Origin: an uncultured Roseburia sp.
Lineage (GTDB): Bacteria > Bacillota_A > Clostridia > Lachnospirales > Lachnospiraceae
Direction: 5' to 3'
Length of the DNA stretch: 33,456 bases
NCBI GenBank assembly: GCA_900753715.1
Contig: CAAEAE010000104.1
Coordinates: 1-33,456, forward strand
Below are positions 6,617-14,800 of the stretch, piece by piece. Below the pieces are notes generated by a model that did not search any database, was not told the origin of the DNA, and worked only from the letters and a program-made list of their open reading frames with translations. Numbering within the stretch: the first letter of the stretch is position 1; the number at the start of each line of letters is the position of its first letter. A program made the translations under genes and the position numbers.

Positions 6617-8050
6617 ATAACACAAACAATCCTGTCCGGCAAGTATCGGCTGATCCGCACACTAGGAAGCGGTTCTACGAGTACTGTATACCTTGCCGAA
6701 CATCTCAGGCTTGGAACCTGCCGTGCCATCAAATGTATCCCCAAATACAAAAGCGACGGTTCCTCCTATTCTTTGGAATTCTGCTCACCAACGGAAGCAG
6801 ACCTTCTAAAAGATCTGAAACACCCCGGTATTCCCCTCATTTACGATATTGACGAAGACGATACCACACTTTACATTGTGGAGGAATATATCCCGGGAGA
6901 ATCCCTGGACCGGATGATGGTCCATCCAGAAAACATTTCACAGGAACTGATATTAAAAATCGGCTTTGAACTGTGCGACATCCTTGATTACCTGCATCAT
7001 ACTGCTCCATATCCCATCCTATATCAGGATTTGAAACCGGAACATATTATAGTATGCGGAAATCAGGTGAAATTAATCGACTTTGGAATTGCTTCATTTT
7101 TTACCGGTTCCGGAAAAAATTTCCAAATTTACGGAACAAAGGAATACGCGTCACCGGAGGCACTTGCCGGTATGCCGGTAGATACCTCTGCTGACCTCTA
7201 CAGCCTCGGCAAAGTTCTGCTCACCCTGGCTGCACAATGTACTCCTCCCTGTTCCACGCAACTTCTGCACACACTGCAAAAAGCGACCGCCGTCTCCGTC
7301 CCGGAGCGGTTTGAAACGGTCTCCGATTTTAAGACAGCCCTAAACGCTGTCCACACAAATCATGCGTGTCAGAAAGTGCCACATCTCATAACAAAAATTG
7401 CCGTACTGGGAAGCAGAACCGGTGCCGGCGCAACACATTTTGCCATCTCTTTGGTCTGTGCATTAAACAAACAGGGCATCCCTGCTTCCTATCTGGCGGC
7501 AGACGGCTCCGGCAGCCTTCCTGCCATACAGGAAATTTCCGGGCGCCTGGTGGAAACCGACGGTATCTTCTATGGGTACCATTTTACCGGAACCCCCGCC
7601 TACGGAAAAGGGCTTTCCCCGCTGCTGCCCACATCGGGTACGGTGGTACGGGATTTTGGTGTCGATGTAACGGCCGCAGAACTGGAAGAACGTGAACTTA
7701 CCGTTGTGGTTTTAAGCGGAAGCGACTGGGATTATGCGAAAGATTTATCCTTCGCTAAAAGTCTGCTTCCGGATGAGTCCATTGTCTTTGTCTGCAACTA
7801 TCATAATCGAAGAGCGGCAAAATTATTCGCCAAACATCTGGGAAAAAATGTTTACTGTTTTCCGCTGGACGAAGATCCATTTCGAATTACCTCGGAAAAA
7901 GAACGGCTGTTTTTATCTATTTTACAGGAGAAGGGAGGGAAAAAACATTTTCTTCAACACAAGAAAGGAAGCATCAAGACGTCTGACTATCGGAATCATG
8001 GGCTGCGAACCTGGATGCGGCGTCACGCATCTTTCCATCGCACTGGCTAA
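6617..8050 (+). CDS. Ser/Thr protein kinase fused to a degenerate MinD-like domain; non-canonical start
   Basis: An N-terminal eukaryotic-type kinase: Gly loop LGSGSTSTVYLAEH, Lys in CRAIK, catalytic loop YQDLKPEHIIV (Tyr instead of His in the HRD motif), DFG in LIDFGIA, and an APE-like ASPEA. From about residue 255 a MinD/ParA-like domain begins (IAVLGSRTGAGATHFAISLVCAL), lacking the P-loop lysine. The Gly loop and Lys lie upstream of the first standard start in frame (TTG 6773), so a start there would give a dead kinase. A promoter (start near 6576) and AAAGGAG (6602-6608) place the true start at ATA 6617 (8-base spacing) or ATT 6611 (2-base spacing); an in-frame TGA at 6578 blocks anything earlier. 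The last 35 or so residues overlap the next ORF and look out of frame. Role unknown. Confidence 0.75.
   Translation: MTQTILSGKYRLIRTLGSGSTSTVYLAEHLRLGTCRAIKCIPKYKSDGSSYSLEFCSPTEADLLKDLKHPGIPLIYDIDEDDTTLYIVEEYIPGESLDRMMVHPENISQELILKIGFELCDILDYLHHTAPYPILYQDLKPEHIIVCGNQVKLIDFGIASFFTGSGKNFQIYGTKEYASPEALAGMPVDTSADLYSLGKVLLTLAAQCTPPCSTQLLHTLQKATAVSVPERFETVSDFKTALNAVHTNHACQKVPHLITKIAVLGSRTGAGATHFAISLVCALNKQGIPASYLAADGSGSLPAIQEISGRLVETDGIFYGYHFTGTPAYGKGLSPLLPTSGTVVRDFGVDVTAAELEERELTVVVLSGSDWDYAKDLSFAKSLLPDESIVFVCNYHNRRAAKLFAKHLGKNVYCFPLDEDPFRITSEKERLFLSILQEKGGKKHFLQHKKGSIKTSDYRNHGLRTWMRRHASFHRTG
7933..7949 (+). promoter_or_regulatory. Strong ribosome site facing an ATT codon
   Basis: GGGAGGG (7933-7939), then seven bases, then ATT at 7947, in the frame of the second MinD-like ORF. 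It lies inside the kinase coding frame. It decides the proposed start because no ATG, GTG or TTG is at a suitable distance. Confidence 0.5.
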
Positions 8051-8564
8051 CTACTGTACTTCCAAATTACAGTATAAGACCGCCTGCCTGGAACTGAATC
8101 GTCCCGGAAATTTTCTGGCTCTTTCACCCGGGCTAAGCCCGCTCTCCGTACCACAGACAAATTTCTGTAACACCGGATTTTCTATCTACGGCGCTGATTA
8201 CTATCCCGCTGTCCATCCGGATGATATTCCATTACTGCTAAACGCAGACTATTCCTATTATATATTGGATATGGGGGATGCCGCACAGGCGGACTGGAAT
8301 GAATACCTGCGCTGTGACAGAAAACTTGTTATCGGAAGTCTTGCACCATGGAAAAAAAACTGCTATGAATCTCTTTTCAGCAAATATCCCACTTCACTGA
8401 AAAACGGCGATGGCTTTGTATATCTGGTTCAAACGGGGAACCGACACGACATAAAGGATTTTGCAAAAAAGAACGGCATTTCCATGGAACGGATTCCCTT
8501 TCTTCCAAATCCGTTTCAAATCGGGAGAGAGCATTTCACTTTTTTAGAACAGCTTTTACATTAA
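7947..8564 (+). CDS. MinD/ParA-like degenerate P-loop protein overlapping the kinase gene
   Basis: About 205 residues. The N-terminal part reads LTIGIMGCEPGCGVTHLSIALANYC, a MinD-like first strand and loop with CGVTH in place of GKT, so the P-loop lysine is absent. YYILDMGDAAQADW resembles the switch II region. It parallels the C-terminal domain of the preceding kinase (SRTGAGATHFAIS), so the two are likely related. The frame is +1 relative to the kinase and overlaps it by 104 bases. The ribosome site supports separate translation from ATT 7947; the alternatives are an authentic frameshift joining both into one protein of about 650 residues, or a later ATG (7999) that loses the first strand. 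Function unknown. Confidence 0.65.
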   Translation: MFFNTRKEASRRLTIGIMGCEPGCGVTHLSIALANYCTSKLQYKTACLELNRPGNFLALSPGLSPLSVPQTNFCNTGFSIYGADYYPAVHPDDIPLLLNADYSYYILDMGDAAQADWNEYLRCDRKLVIGSLAPWKKNCYESLFSKYPTSLKNGDGFVYLVQTGNRHDIKDFAKKNGISMERIPFLPNPFQIGREHFTFLEQLLH

Positions 8565-8685
8565 GCAGCTTTCTGTCTGCCCGATGCAGTTGTGCACAAA
8601 AAAAGGAGACATCCTGAATTTATAGTATATCACAATATGTAACTTTGCGGATTCCTTTTGGTTGACAGACATATGGGGGTACAAA

Positions 8686-8895
8686 TTGAACACACAGGAC
8701 AAAAACCAGCTCTACTTAGAGCTTGCCTCTATGGAGGACCGGGGCATCACAATCTGGCTGGAAGGTACTCCAAGCAATTCTTTCGATGTATCCAGCCTGC
8801 TTTGCATTCAGGAAGATGAATCCTATATGCGGGACTATGTATTTGAACAGGGGGTGTTAAAGGAAGTCCATTTTGACAAACTAAACGAACACTGA
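8686..8895 (+). CDS. Small acidic protein of unknown family
   Basis: A 69-residue hydrophilic protein with no membrane segment and no motif I recognise. I use TTG 8686 because GGGGG lies six bases upstream; TTG 8662, 24 bases earlier in the same frame, is possible but has no ribosome site. The sequence (ELASMEDRGITIWLEG, then YMRDYVFEQG) has ordinary codon usage and a Cys at LLCIQED. It sits 121 bases after the second MinD-like ORF, before a terminator, and may be the last gene of that unit. It could be a partner or product of the kinase module, which is inference. Confidence 0.55.
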   Translation: MNTQDKNQLYLELASMEDRGITIWLEGTPSNSFDVSSLLCIQEDESYMRDYVFEQGVLKEVHFDKLNEH

Positions 8896-8902
8896 CAACC
8901 AC

Positions 8903-8964
8903 ACTATGACAGATTTAATTATTTTATGGCGAGTCGAAGTCCTCAATGCCCGCCCTGTCATAGT
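8903..8964 (+). repeat. Inverted repeat after the small gene
   Basis: ACTATGACAG (8903-8912) and CTGTCATAGT (8955-8964), a perfect 10-bp pair enclosing 42 bases with further GC-rich pairing potential (GGCG with CGCC). No T-run follows, so it is not an ordinary terminator. It could be a 3' mRNA structure, a small RNA or a protein site. Confidence 0.5.
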
Positions 8965-9002
8965 ACACACGGGAATTATAAAATTTGAAAAAAGAGAGTA
9001 TT

Positions 9003-9035
9003 GGGAGCCGGGCACATACACCCGGCTCCCATTTT
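9003..9035 (+). terminator. GC-rich hairpin terminator
   Basis: GGGAGCCGGG (9003-9012), an eight-base loop, CCCGGCTCCC (9021-9030), then ATTTTAT. The stem is perfect and the T-tract short. It closes the kinase/P-loop/small-protein unit. Confidence 0.75.
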
Positions 9036-9082
9036 ATCCCGGAAACCATCCCCCCTAAAAAACTTTCAATTACAAGTGGGGT

Positions 9083-9092
9083 ATGGTATAAT
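9083..9092 (+). promoter_or_regulatory. Extended -10 promoter of the GH18 gene, overlapped by a palindrome
   Basis: ATGGTATAAT is an extended -10 (TGn-TATAAT) with a weak TTTCAA 17 bases before the hexamer. The palindrome TATAATGTC-GACA-GACATTATA (9087-9108) starts on the -10 box itself, a good position for a repressor site. Confidence 0.6.
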
Positions 9093-9134
9093 GTCGACAG
9101 ACATTATACGCGCCGAAGTGCGCATAAGTTGCCA

Positions 9135-9163
9135 TATACCGTGTGCAAAGCACATGGTATAAT
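9135..9163 (+). promoter_or_regulatory. Second hairpin and second extended -10 in the GH18 leader
   Basis: TATACCGTGTGC (9135-9146), AAA, GCACATGGTATA (9150-9161): 12 bp with one mismatch. It ends in a second copy of ATGGTATAAT (9154-9163), matching 9083-9092 exactly, so this may be a second start point or a second protein site 71 bases downstream of the first. Confidence 0.5.
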
Positions 9164-9214
9164 CAATCACATCAGAACGTAAAACACAACGCATCAGAAA
9201 AGAAAGGGTACTTC

Positions 9215-10999
9215 ATGAAAAAAAAGATTATTCCATTTTTAGCTGTCGCAGCAATGATTCTTGTCATCATACTTTTTATGGTCTTAAGCGCAATTATTGA
9301 AAAATACACTCCCACCAAGGACCGCGAGGATCTGATGGAATACTACAATCTTTCCTCCGCTGATGAAGTTGCACTGATGCAGAATAACACACTTTTAGAT
9401 GTAAAAGGAAAACTCATTGACGGCGTTGTATATCTCGATTATGAGACAGTTCATGATTCCATCAATGACCGCTTTTACTGGGATTCCAATGAAAATATTC
9501 TGCGTTACACCACCCCAACGGATCTGGTAACGGTCCATGCGGAAAGCAACAGCTACTCCGTTTCCAAGGATTCTACCACACTTGACCATATTATCGTAAA
9601 AGCAAGTGCAGAGACTGCCTATATTGCCATTGACTTTGTAAAATTGTACTCCAATTTTGATTATGTTGTATACACAGACCCCAACCGTGTCCTTTTAACA
9701 ACGACATGGGGTGATACAAATGTAAGTACGATAAAACGTGATACGGAAATTCGTTACCGCGGCGGCATCAAGAGCCCGATTTTAGCGGATGTGACCAAAG
9801 GCACTGAAGTTACCGTCCTTGAAAATGAAGATGAGTGGACAAAAGTTGCCACCTCAGACGGTATTGTGGGTTATCTCAAGTCCAAATGGCTGAACGCTTC
9901 AACGGTAAAAACACTTACAAGCGACTATGTTCCGGAAGAGTTTACACATATCAAAAAAGACTACGCCATCAACATGGTATGGCATCAGGTAACCAGCCAG
10001 GATGTCAATAACACAATCAGTTCCTTATTACAGAACACCAAAGGTGTCAACGTGGTAGCTCCCACCTGGTACTACCTCAACGACAACAACGGAAACATTG
10101 TCTCCCTTGCAAACAGTGATTATGTAAGCTACTGCCACCAGAACAACGTGGAGGTCTGGGCACTGTTCAGCAACCTCGAGAACACCGAAGTAAGCACGAC
10201 CGAGGTATTAACGCACACCTCCAAGCGTGAAAATTTAATTAATAACCTTATTTCCGAGGCAATCCAGTATGATTTGGACGGCATCAATATCGACCTTGAG
10301 TCTATTGATCCGGCTGTTGGGGATGCTTACATCCAGTTTATCCGCGAGCTTTCTTTAAAATGCGCCAACAATAACATTGTGCTCTCTGTCGACAATTATG
10401 TACCGAGCAGTTACACTGCTTTTTATAACCGCACAGAGCAGGCACTTTTTGCCGACTATGTAGTTATCATGGCTTATGATGAATATTACGCCGGCTGCGA
10501 GCAGGCAGGACCTGTCGCTTCCATCGGCTTTGTGACAGACGGTGTCACCAACACCTTAAAGGAGGTTCCTGCCAGCCAGATTATTCTTGGTATGCCTTTC
10601 TATACCAGAGTCTGGTGTGAAACACCGATTGCCGATGAGGCTGCCTCCGCAGATGATTCCTCGGATGAGACAGCAGACACCGGCGATGCTTCCCCGGAAG
10701 ATGGCGCATCCGACAGCTATGTGCTGTACGACCTGACCAGCTATGCAACAAACATGAGTGAAGTATCAAATCTGCTTTCCACAAACGGCGTCACTCCTAC
10801 CTGGTGGGAAGATTACGGTCTGTATTATGCAGAATATGAAAACAATGGCTCCACCTACAAAATCTGGATTGAAAATGCCGCTTCGCTCGAGGAAAAGTTA
10901 AAAGTTTTGAAAGAAAACGGACTTGCCGGCGGTTCCTTCTGGAAGCTCGGTCTGGAAACCAGCGATGTGTGGGACACCATCATCAAATACATCAACTAA
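9215..10999 (+). CDS. Membrane-anchored GH18 glycosidase with SH3 domain
   Basis: 594 residues acting outside the membrane. An N-terminal uncleaved anchor (KKKIIPFLAVAAMILVIILFMVLSA) leads to a copper-amine-oxidase-like stalk domain (about 40-165), a bacterial SH3 domain (about 170-230), and a GH18 barrel with LDGINIDLE (354-362; acid residue E362), the SxGG-equivalent around VLSVDNYVPS, and W576 near the end. Family relatives include SleL/YaaH-type spore cortex glucosaminidases and cell-wall hydrolases. An Asp/Ser/Ala-rich insert (473-501) interrupts the barrel. The start ATG has AAAGGG six bases upstream. The gene is followed by a cwlD-like amidase, fitting a role in peptidoglycan turnover; whether in spores is not shown. 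Confidence 0.88.
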   Translation: MKKKIIPFLAVAAMILVIILFMVLSAIIEKYTPTKDREDLMEYYNLSSADEVALMQNNTLLDVKGKLIDGVVYLDYETVHDSINDRFYWDSNENILRYTTPTDLVTVHAESNSYSVSKDSTTLDHIIVKASAETAYIAIDFVKLYSNFDYVVYTDPNRVLLTTTWGDTNVSTIKRDTEIRYRGGIKSPILADVTKGTEVTVLENEDEWTKVATSDGIVGYLKSKWLNASTVKTLTSDYVPEEFTHIKKDYAINMVWHQVTSQDVNNTISSLLQNTKGVNVVAPTWYYLNDNNGNIVSLANSDYVSYCHQNNVEVWALFSNLENTEVSTTEVLTHTSKRENLINNLISEAIQYDLDGINIDLESIDPAVGDAYIQFIRELSLKCANNNIVLSVDNYVPSSYTAFYNRTEQALFADYVVIMAYDEYYAGCEQAGPVASIGFVTDGVTNTLKEVPASQIILGMPFYTRVWCETPIADEAASADDSSDETADTGDASPEDGASDSYVLYDLTSYATNMSEVSNLLSTNGVTPTWWEDYGLYYAEYENNGSTYKIWIENAASLEEKLKVLKENGLAGGSFWKLGLETSDVWDTIIKYIN

Positions 11000-11014
11000 T
11001 GTTCATAAATTCAT

Positions 11015-11068
11015 AACTCCCGGCATCCGCGCATACATTAGTGTGAACGGATTTCCGGGAGTTTTTTT
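11015..11068 (+). terminator. Intrinsic terminator containing the ribosome site of the next gene
   Basis: AACTCCCGG (11015-11023) pairs with CCGGGAGTT (11055-11063), with CATCCG/CGGATT extending the stem inwards, followed by a run of seven T (11062-11068). GGGAG in the 3' arm (11057-11061) is also the only ribosome site for the ATG at 11069, with the T-run as spacer. Read-through transcripts would therefore have a masked start. Confidence 0.8.
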
Positions 11069-11827
11069 ATGAAAAAAAAGATTGAGCTTACCATGACACT
11101 GTGCCTGTTAGCAGCATCATTTATTCTTGCCAGACAGGGGGCCATCCTTGTGCAGACAACTGCCGCCTCCAAAGAGTCCTCCTCTGAATCCACCGAATTT
11201 TCTGAAGCATCCCCTGAAGCATCCCAGAAAGACTCCGGTCAGATATGTATTGTCGTCGATGCCGGGCACGGCGGTTCGGACCCTGGAAAGGTTGGAATCA
11301 ATGATGCACTCGAAAAGGATATCAATCTCGCCCTTGCCCTGAAATTAAAGGCACTGCTTGAAGAAGATAACATCAAAGTCGTACTGACCCGCGACAGTGA
11401 TGCCGGTTTATACTCAGAAAGTTCCACTAACAAAAAAGTAGAAGATATGCAGAAACGATGCCAGATTATCACCGATGCCAACCCCGTCTTTACAGTCAGT
11501 CTGCACCAGAACAGTTATCCCACCGCAGACATCAAGGGCGCACAGGTCTTTTACTATGGACAGTCCGCCAAGGGAAAGGAATTAGCGGAACTGATTCAAA
11601 AAAACCTGATTGCAGAAGTTGACCCGGAGAATCACAGAGCGGCAAAAGCCAACGAAAGCTATTATCTGCTCAAAAAAACACCCACACCTACCGTAATCGT
11701 AGAATGTGGGTTTTTAAGTAATGAAGAGGAGGCTGCACTGCTTCTGACAGATGACTATCAAAATCAGCTCGTCTATGCTATCCACCTCGGTATTTTAGAA
11801 TATCTGCAGGCAGAAAATCTGTTATAA
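11069..11827 (+). CDS. cwlD: N-acetylmuramoyl-L-alanine amidase, CwlD-like
   Basis: Zinc amidase that removes the stem peptide from muramic acid. It has 252 residues: an N-terminal signal or anchor (7-30), a Ser/Glu-rich linker (34-55) and an Amidase_3 domain. Zinc ligands H67 (VVDAGHGG), E82 (LEKDINLA) and H146 (SLHQN) and the catalytic E212 (VECGFLSN) are all present. Length and layout resemble CwlD, which makes muramic-lactam in spore cortex, but a vegetative wall amidase cannot be excluded. The ribosome site lies inside the upstream terminator. The stop overlaps that of the convergent gene in the palindrome TTATAA (11822-11827). Confidence 0.85.
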   Translation: MKKKIELTMTLCLLAASFILARQGAILVQTTAASKESSSESTEFSEASPEASQKDSGQICIVVDAGHGGSDPGKVGINDALEKDINLALALKLKALLEEDNIKVVLTRDSDAGLYSESSTNKKVEDMQKRCQIITDANPVFTVSLHQNSYPTADIKGAQVFYYGQSAKGKELAELIQKNLIAEVDPENHRAAKANESYYLLKKTPTPTVIVECGFLSNEEEAALLLTDDYQNQLVYAIHLGILEYLQAENLL

Positions 11828-14800
11828 CGTCTGCTGTACCAACTGAATAAAGTTTTCTGCGATGCGGTAGAGTCTTGCCGTCTGTACCTGATAAGACTCT
11901 CCTGCCGCATCTGCCGTTTCTGTCGTATCGGCATCTGCGCCATATGCGCCCATGGAAAAATGATTCAAATCCAAATCTGAAATCTGTGCGTAATGAATGT
12001 CCGCCGTTTTCTCGTCTGCGCCAAAAAGCTGTTCATTTAAGCGCTCTGCCATTCCCTCGAGACGCTCCTTTGTCTCTTTGCGGTCGGAGGTAATAAGACC
12101 ACTGATTCCTTCTTCTTTTGCCTGGAAGGTCGCCGCTATCTTGCCGGTATCCTCCTGTTCCATCGTCACATCAACAATTCCCTTTGTCCCTGCACCGCGG
12201 ACAATCTTTAAGGAAACGTTTACCACATCATCGTCCACTCGCACCGGTATCGAATACTGCTCCTCTTTCATAAAGGAAGTATTCAGCTCAATCTGTGCAG
12301 ACAAAAGTTTCATATCACGGATATCAAGACTTGTAACCGCATCCTGATTCATGGCATTTTCCATCTTGTCTGCCGCAAGTTCCGTCAACTGCTGCTGTGC
12401 ATTTAAAAGTCCCTCCGGATCTGACAGTGCTTCTGCAAATGCCTCAAGTACTGCATCTTCACGTTCTTTTTTATTTGTAGTTTTATTGTTATCCGCAGTA
12501 AATTTAGAACCGGCACTGTTTTTGCCACCGAATAACTGTGCAAATACCTGATTACGGTTCGAAAGCATCGCATCCATTGCAAGAAGATTGAGGGAGGTAT
12601 TCGGTACATCGTATTTTTCAAGAATTGTATACACATCTTCCGAAACCTCTGCACTTTCCTTAAACTGCGCTAACTGCTCTTTCGCATAAGCATTGGAAAG
12701 CTTCTGCTCTTCTTTTGCAAGCGCTTCTCCCGCTTCGGTGCCCTGAAATTCTGTCATCGCTTCCTTTAGCTGCTCCGGTGTCATATCCTGCCAGTTCGGA
12801 TTCTGCTCCATGACTGCACCAATCATGCCTGGTGTCATTTCACCGAGTACATCTTTTAAGCAATTAAACTGATATCCGGCTTCAATCTGCTCTGTAATGG
12901 ACACGCCGGAGGTTTTAAGGCCCTCTAATCCGCCGTAGGAATCATCGACAGTGACATCCATTTTTCCGCTGCGGTGTTCACTTCGAACAGCCGTCAGGAG
13001 ATTTTTCATCGTGACAGGCGCTCCCTGCTGTAATAATGCTCCCACAGCAGCCCCATCTGTATTATCCACCTGACGAATCAGGCGGTAAATTCCGATGTAT
13101 GCGCTCCGCTCCTCCTCACTAATCTGGTGATTCTGCTCTAATTTCCACAAATATTCGCTGAAACGGTTCTTATCCTGGTCTCCAATGTCGGAAGCAATCT
13201 GCTCTGCGGTCTCATTCACCTCTGAAATATCCATCTCAAGCGGATTAATTCCATCCTTAATCATACGGGTCACTACCGCTGGCGTGAGATTTTTGAATGC
13301 GCGCTGTACTTCCTCATCTGCCGCCTTCACCTGCGCCACATTCTCCTGCGTAATCGCGGTCTGATTATAGGCAAGAATCCGCACAGCTCTCCGGTTTGCA
13401 TCCGTAAGCCCTAAATTTGCATCCTTTAGAATTTCATCCACATTGCCAAATGCCTTCTGGATAGAATCACCCAGTTCTTCATTCGGCATGGTCATCATTG
13501 TCTCATAGCTTCTGTTTGCACGCTCAAAAGTATCCTTTAACGCAGTACCTTCTCTGTGGATTCCCTCAATTGTAGAAACATCTGCCTGTCGATAACCAAG
13601 TACGTAAGCCGGAACCGTCTTGATTCCTGCAATCTTTTCGGTCGTTTCTAACAGCAGGGATGCCTTCTCTTCGGCATTGTCTGCGCCCTGTGCCTTCAAT
13701 AGGTTTACATAATAATCCTGTTCCATGGATTTCAACTGGTCAATCAGTTCAGAAATCGGCTCTGTATCAATTGAAATTCCTTTTTTCAGAAGAGTATAGT
13801 TCGCTTCTACCGTCATTGCAAGGCGGATTTCCTCAAGCTGACGTCTCGCAGTCAGTTTGTCGAGGCTGCTTCTGTCATAGACCACATCTGCATCCTGCAC
13901 CTCATCGGACGCTGTCGCACCCGTCTGCTCCCCTTCGGATGCTGCCGCACCCGCTGCTGTACCCGTCTGCTCCTCTTTGGATGTTGCCGCATCATCTGTC
14001 TGTGTCTCATCTGTCTGACCTGCTGCCTTCGCAAGATTTGCAACGGTAAACTCCATGTCATGGGAAACCAGATAATCTACATCCTCTTCTGTCGCATTAT
14101 TTACAACGTCTGCCGCCTGTTTTGCCTGTTCCATCAGACGAAACTCCGGTATTAAAAGCGCATCGCGCGCACTTTTTCCCTCTGCAACTGCCTCCGTGAT
14201 TCCATCTATCACAGTTTCCCCATCCAACGGGAATTGCAGATTCTTTAAGGCTTCCATATATTGCAGATTTTCTGCGGTAAGCGGAATCTCATTTTCCAAC
14301 AGCCACTTGCTGTCTGCCATCGTTGTATCATTTACCTCAAGCCCCGCACCAGAAATCACCTTTTTAATCTGGTCTTCAAACGAGGACACATCTAACGTCT
14401 CCGGTGCCTGATATCCACCGGCAAATTCTGCCATATAAAGATTGTCAATTGTCGGTTCAAGTTCATTATCGAGCAGATACTTGATGGCACCATCATCTAA
14501 TTTCCGGATTCCCTGTGCCTGCTCAAACGCATCCACTGCATTGCTGACAGAGTCCTCGTTAACCGGCAAATCCGCTTTTTGCATACTTTCGGCAAGCTGC
14601 ATGGCAAGTCCAATGTTTCCTGTAATCGCCTGTAGCTGTTCCATACTCAAGTCATCCCCAAAACAGGAAATATCTACCCCTGCTTTTGCGAGCTGCGCTT
14701 TGATTTTATCCGTCACCGTCACAATTGTATTTCCGGTCGTAGAATCCATGGAAAACCCGTCTTCCTGCATTTTCCGGTAATCTTCTTCGGATGTAGTTCC

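Noticed and set aside
7934..7950. Programmed -1 frameshift at the AAAAAA run linking kinase and second P-loop ORF
   Set aside because: The second ORF is in the +1 (or -2) frame, so a -1 slip would not reach it; no matching heptamer in the right phase.
8662..8667. TTGACA at the start of the small gene as a -35 box
   Set aside because: No -10-like hexamer lies 16-18 bases downstream.
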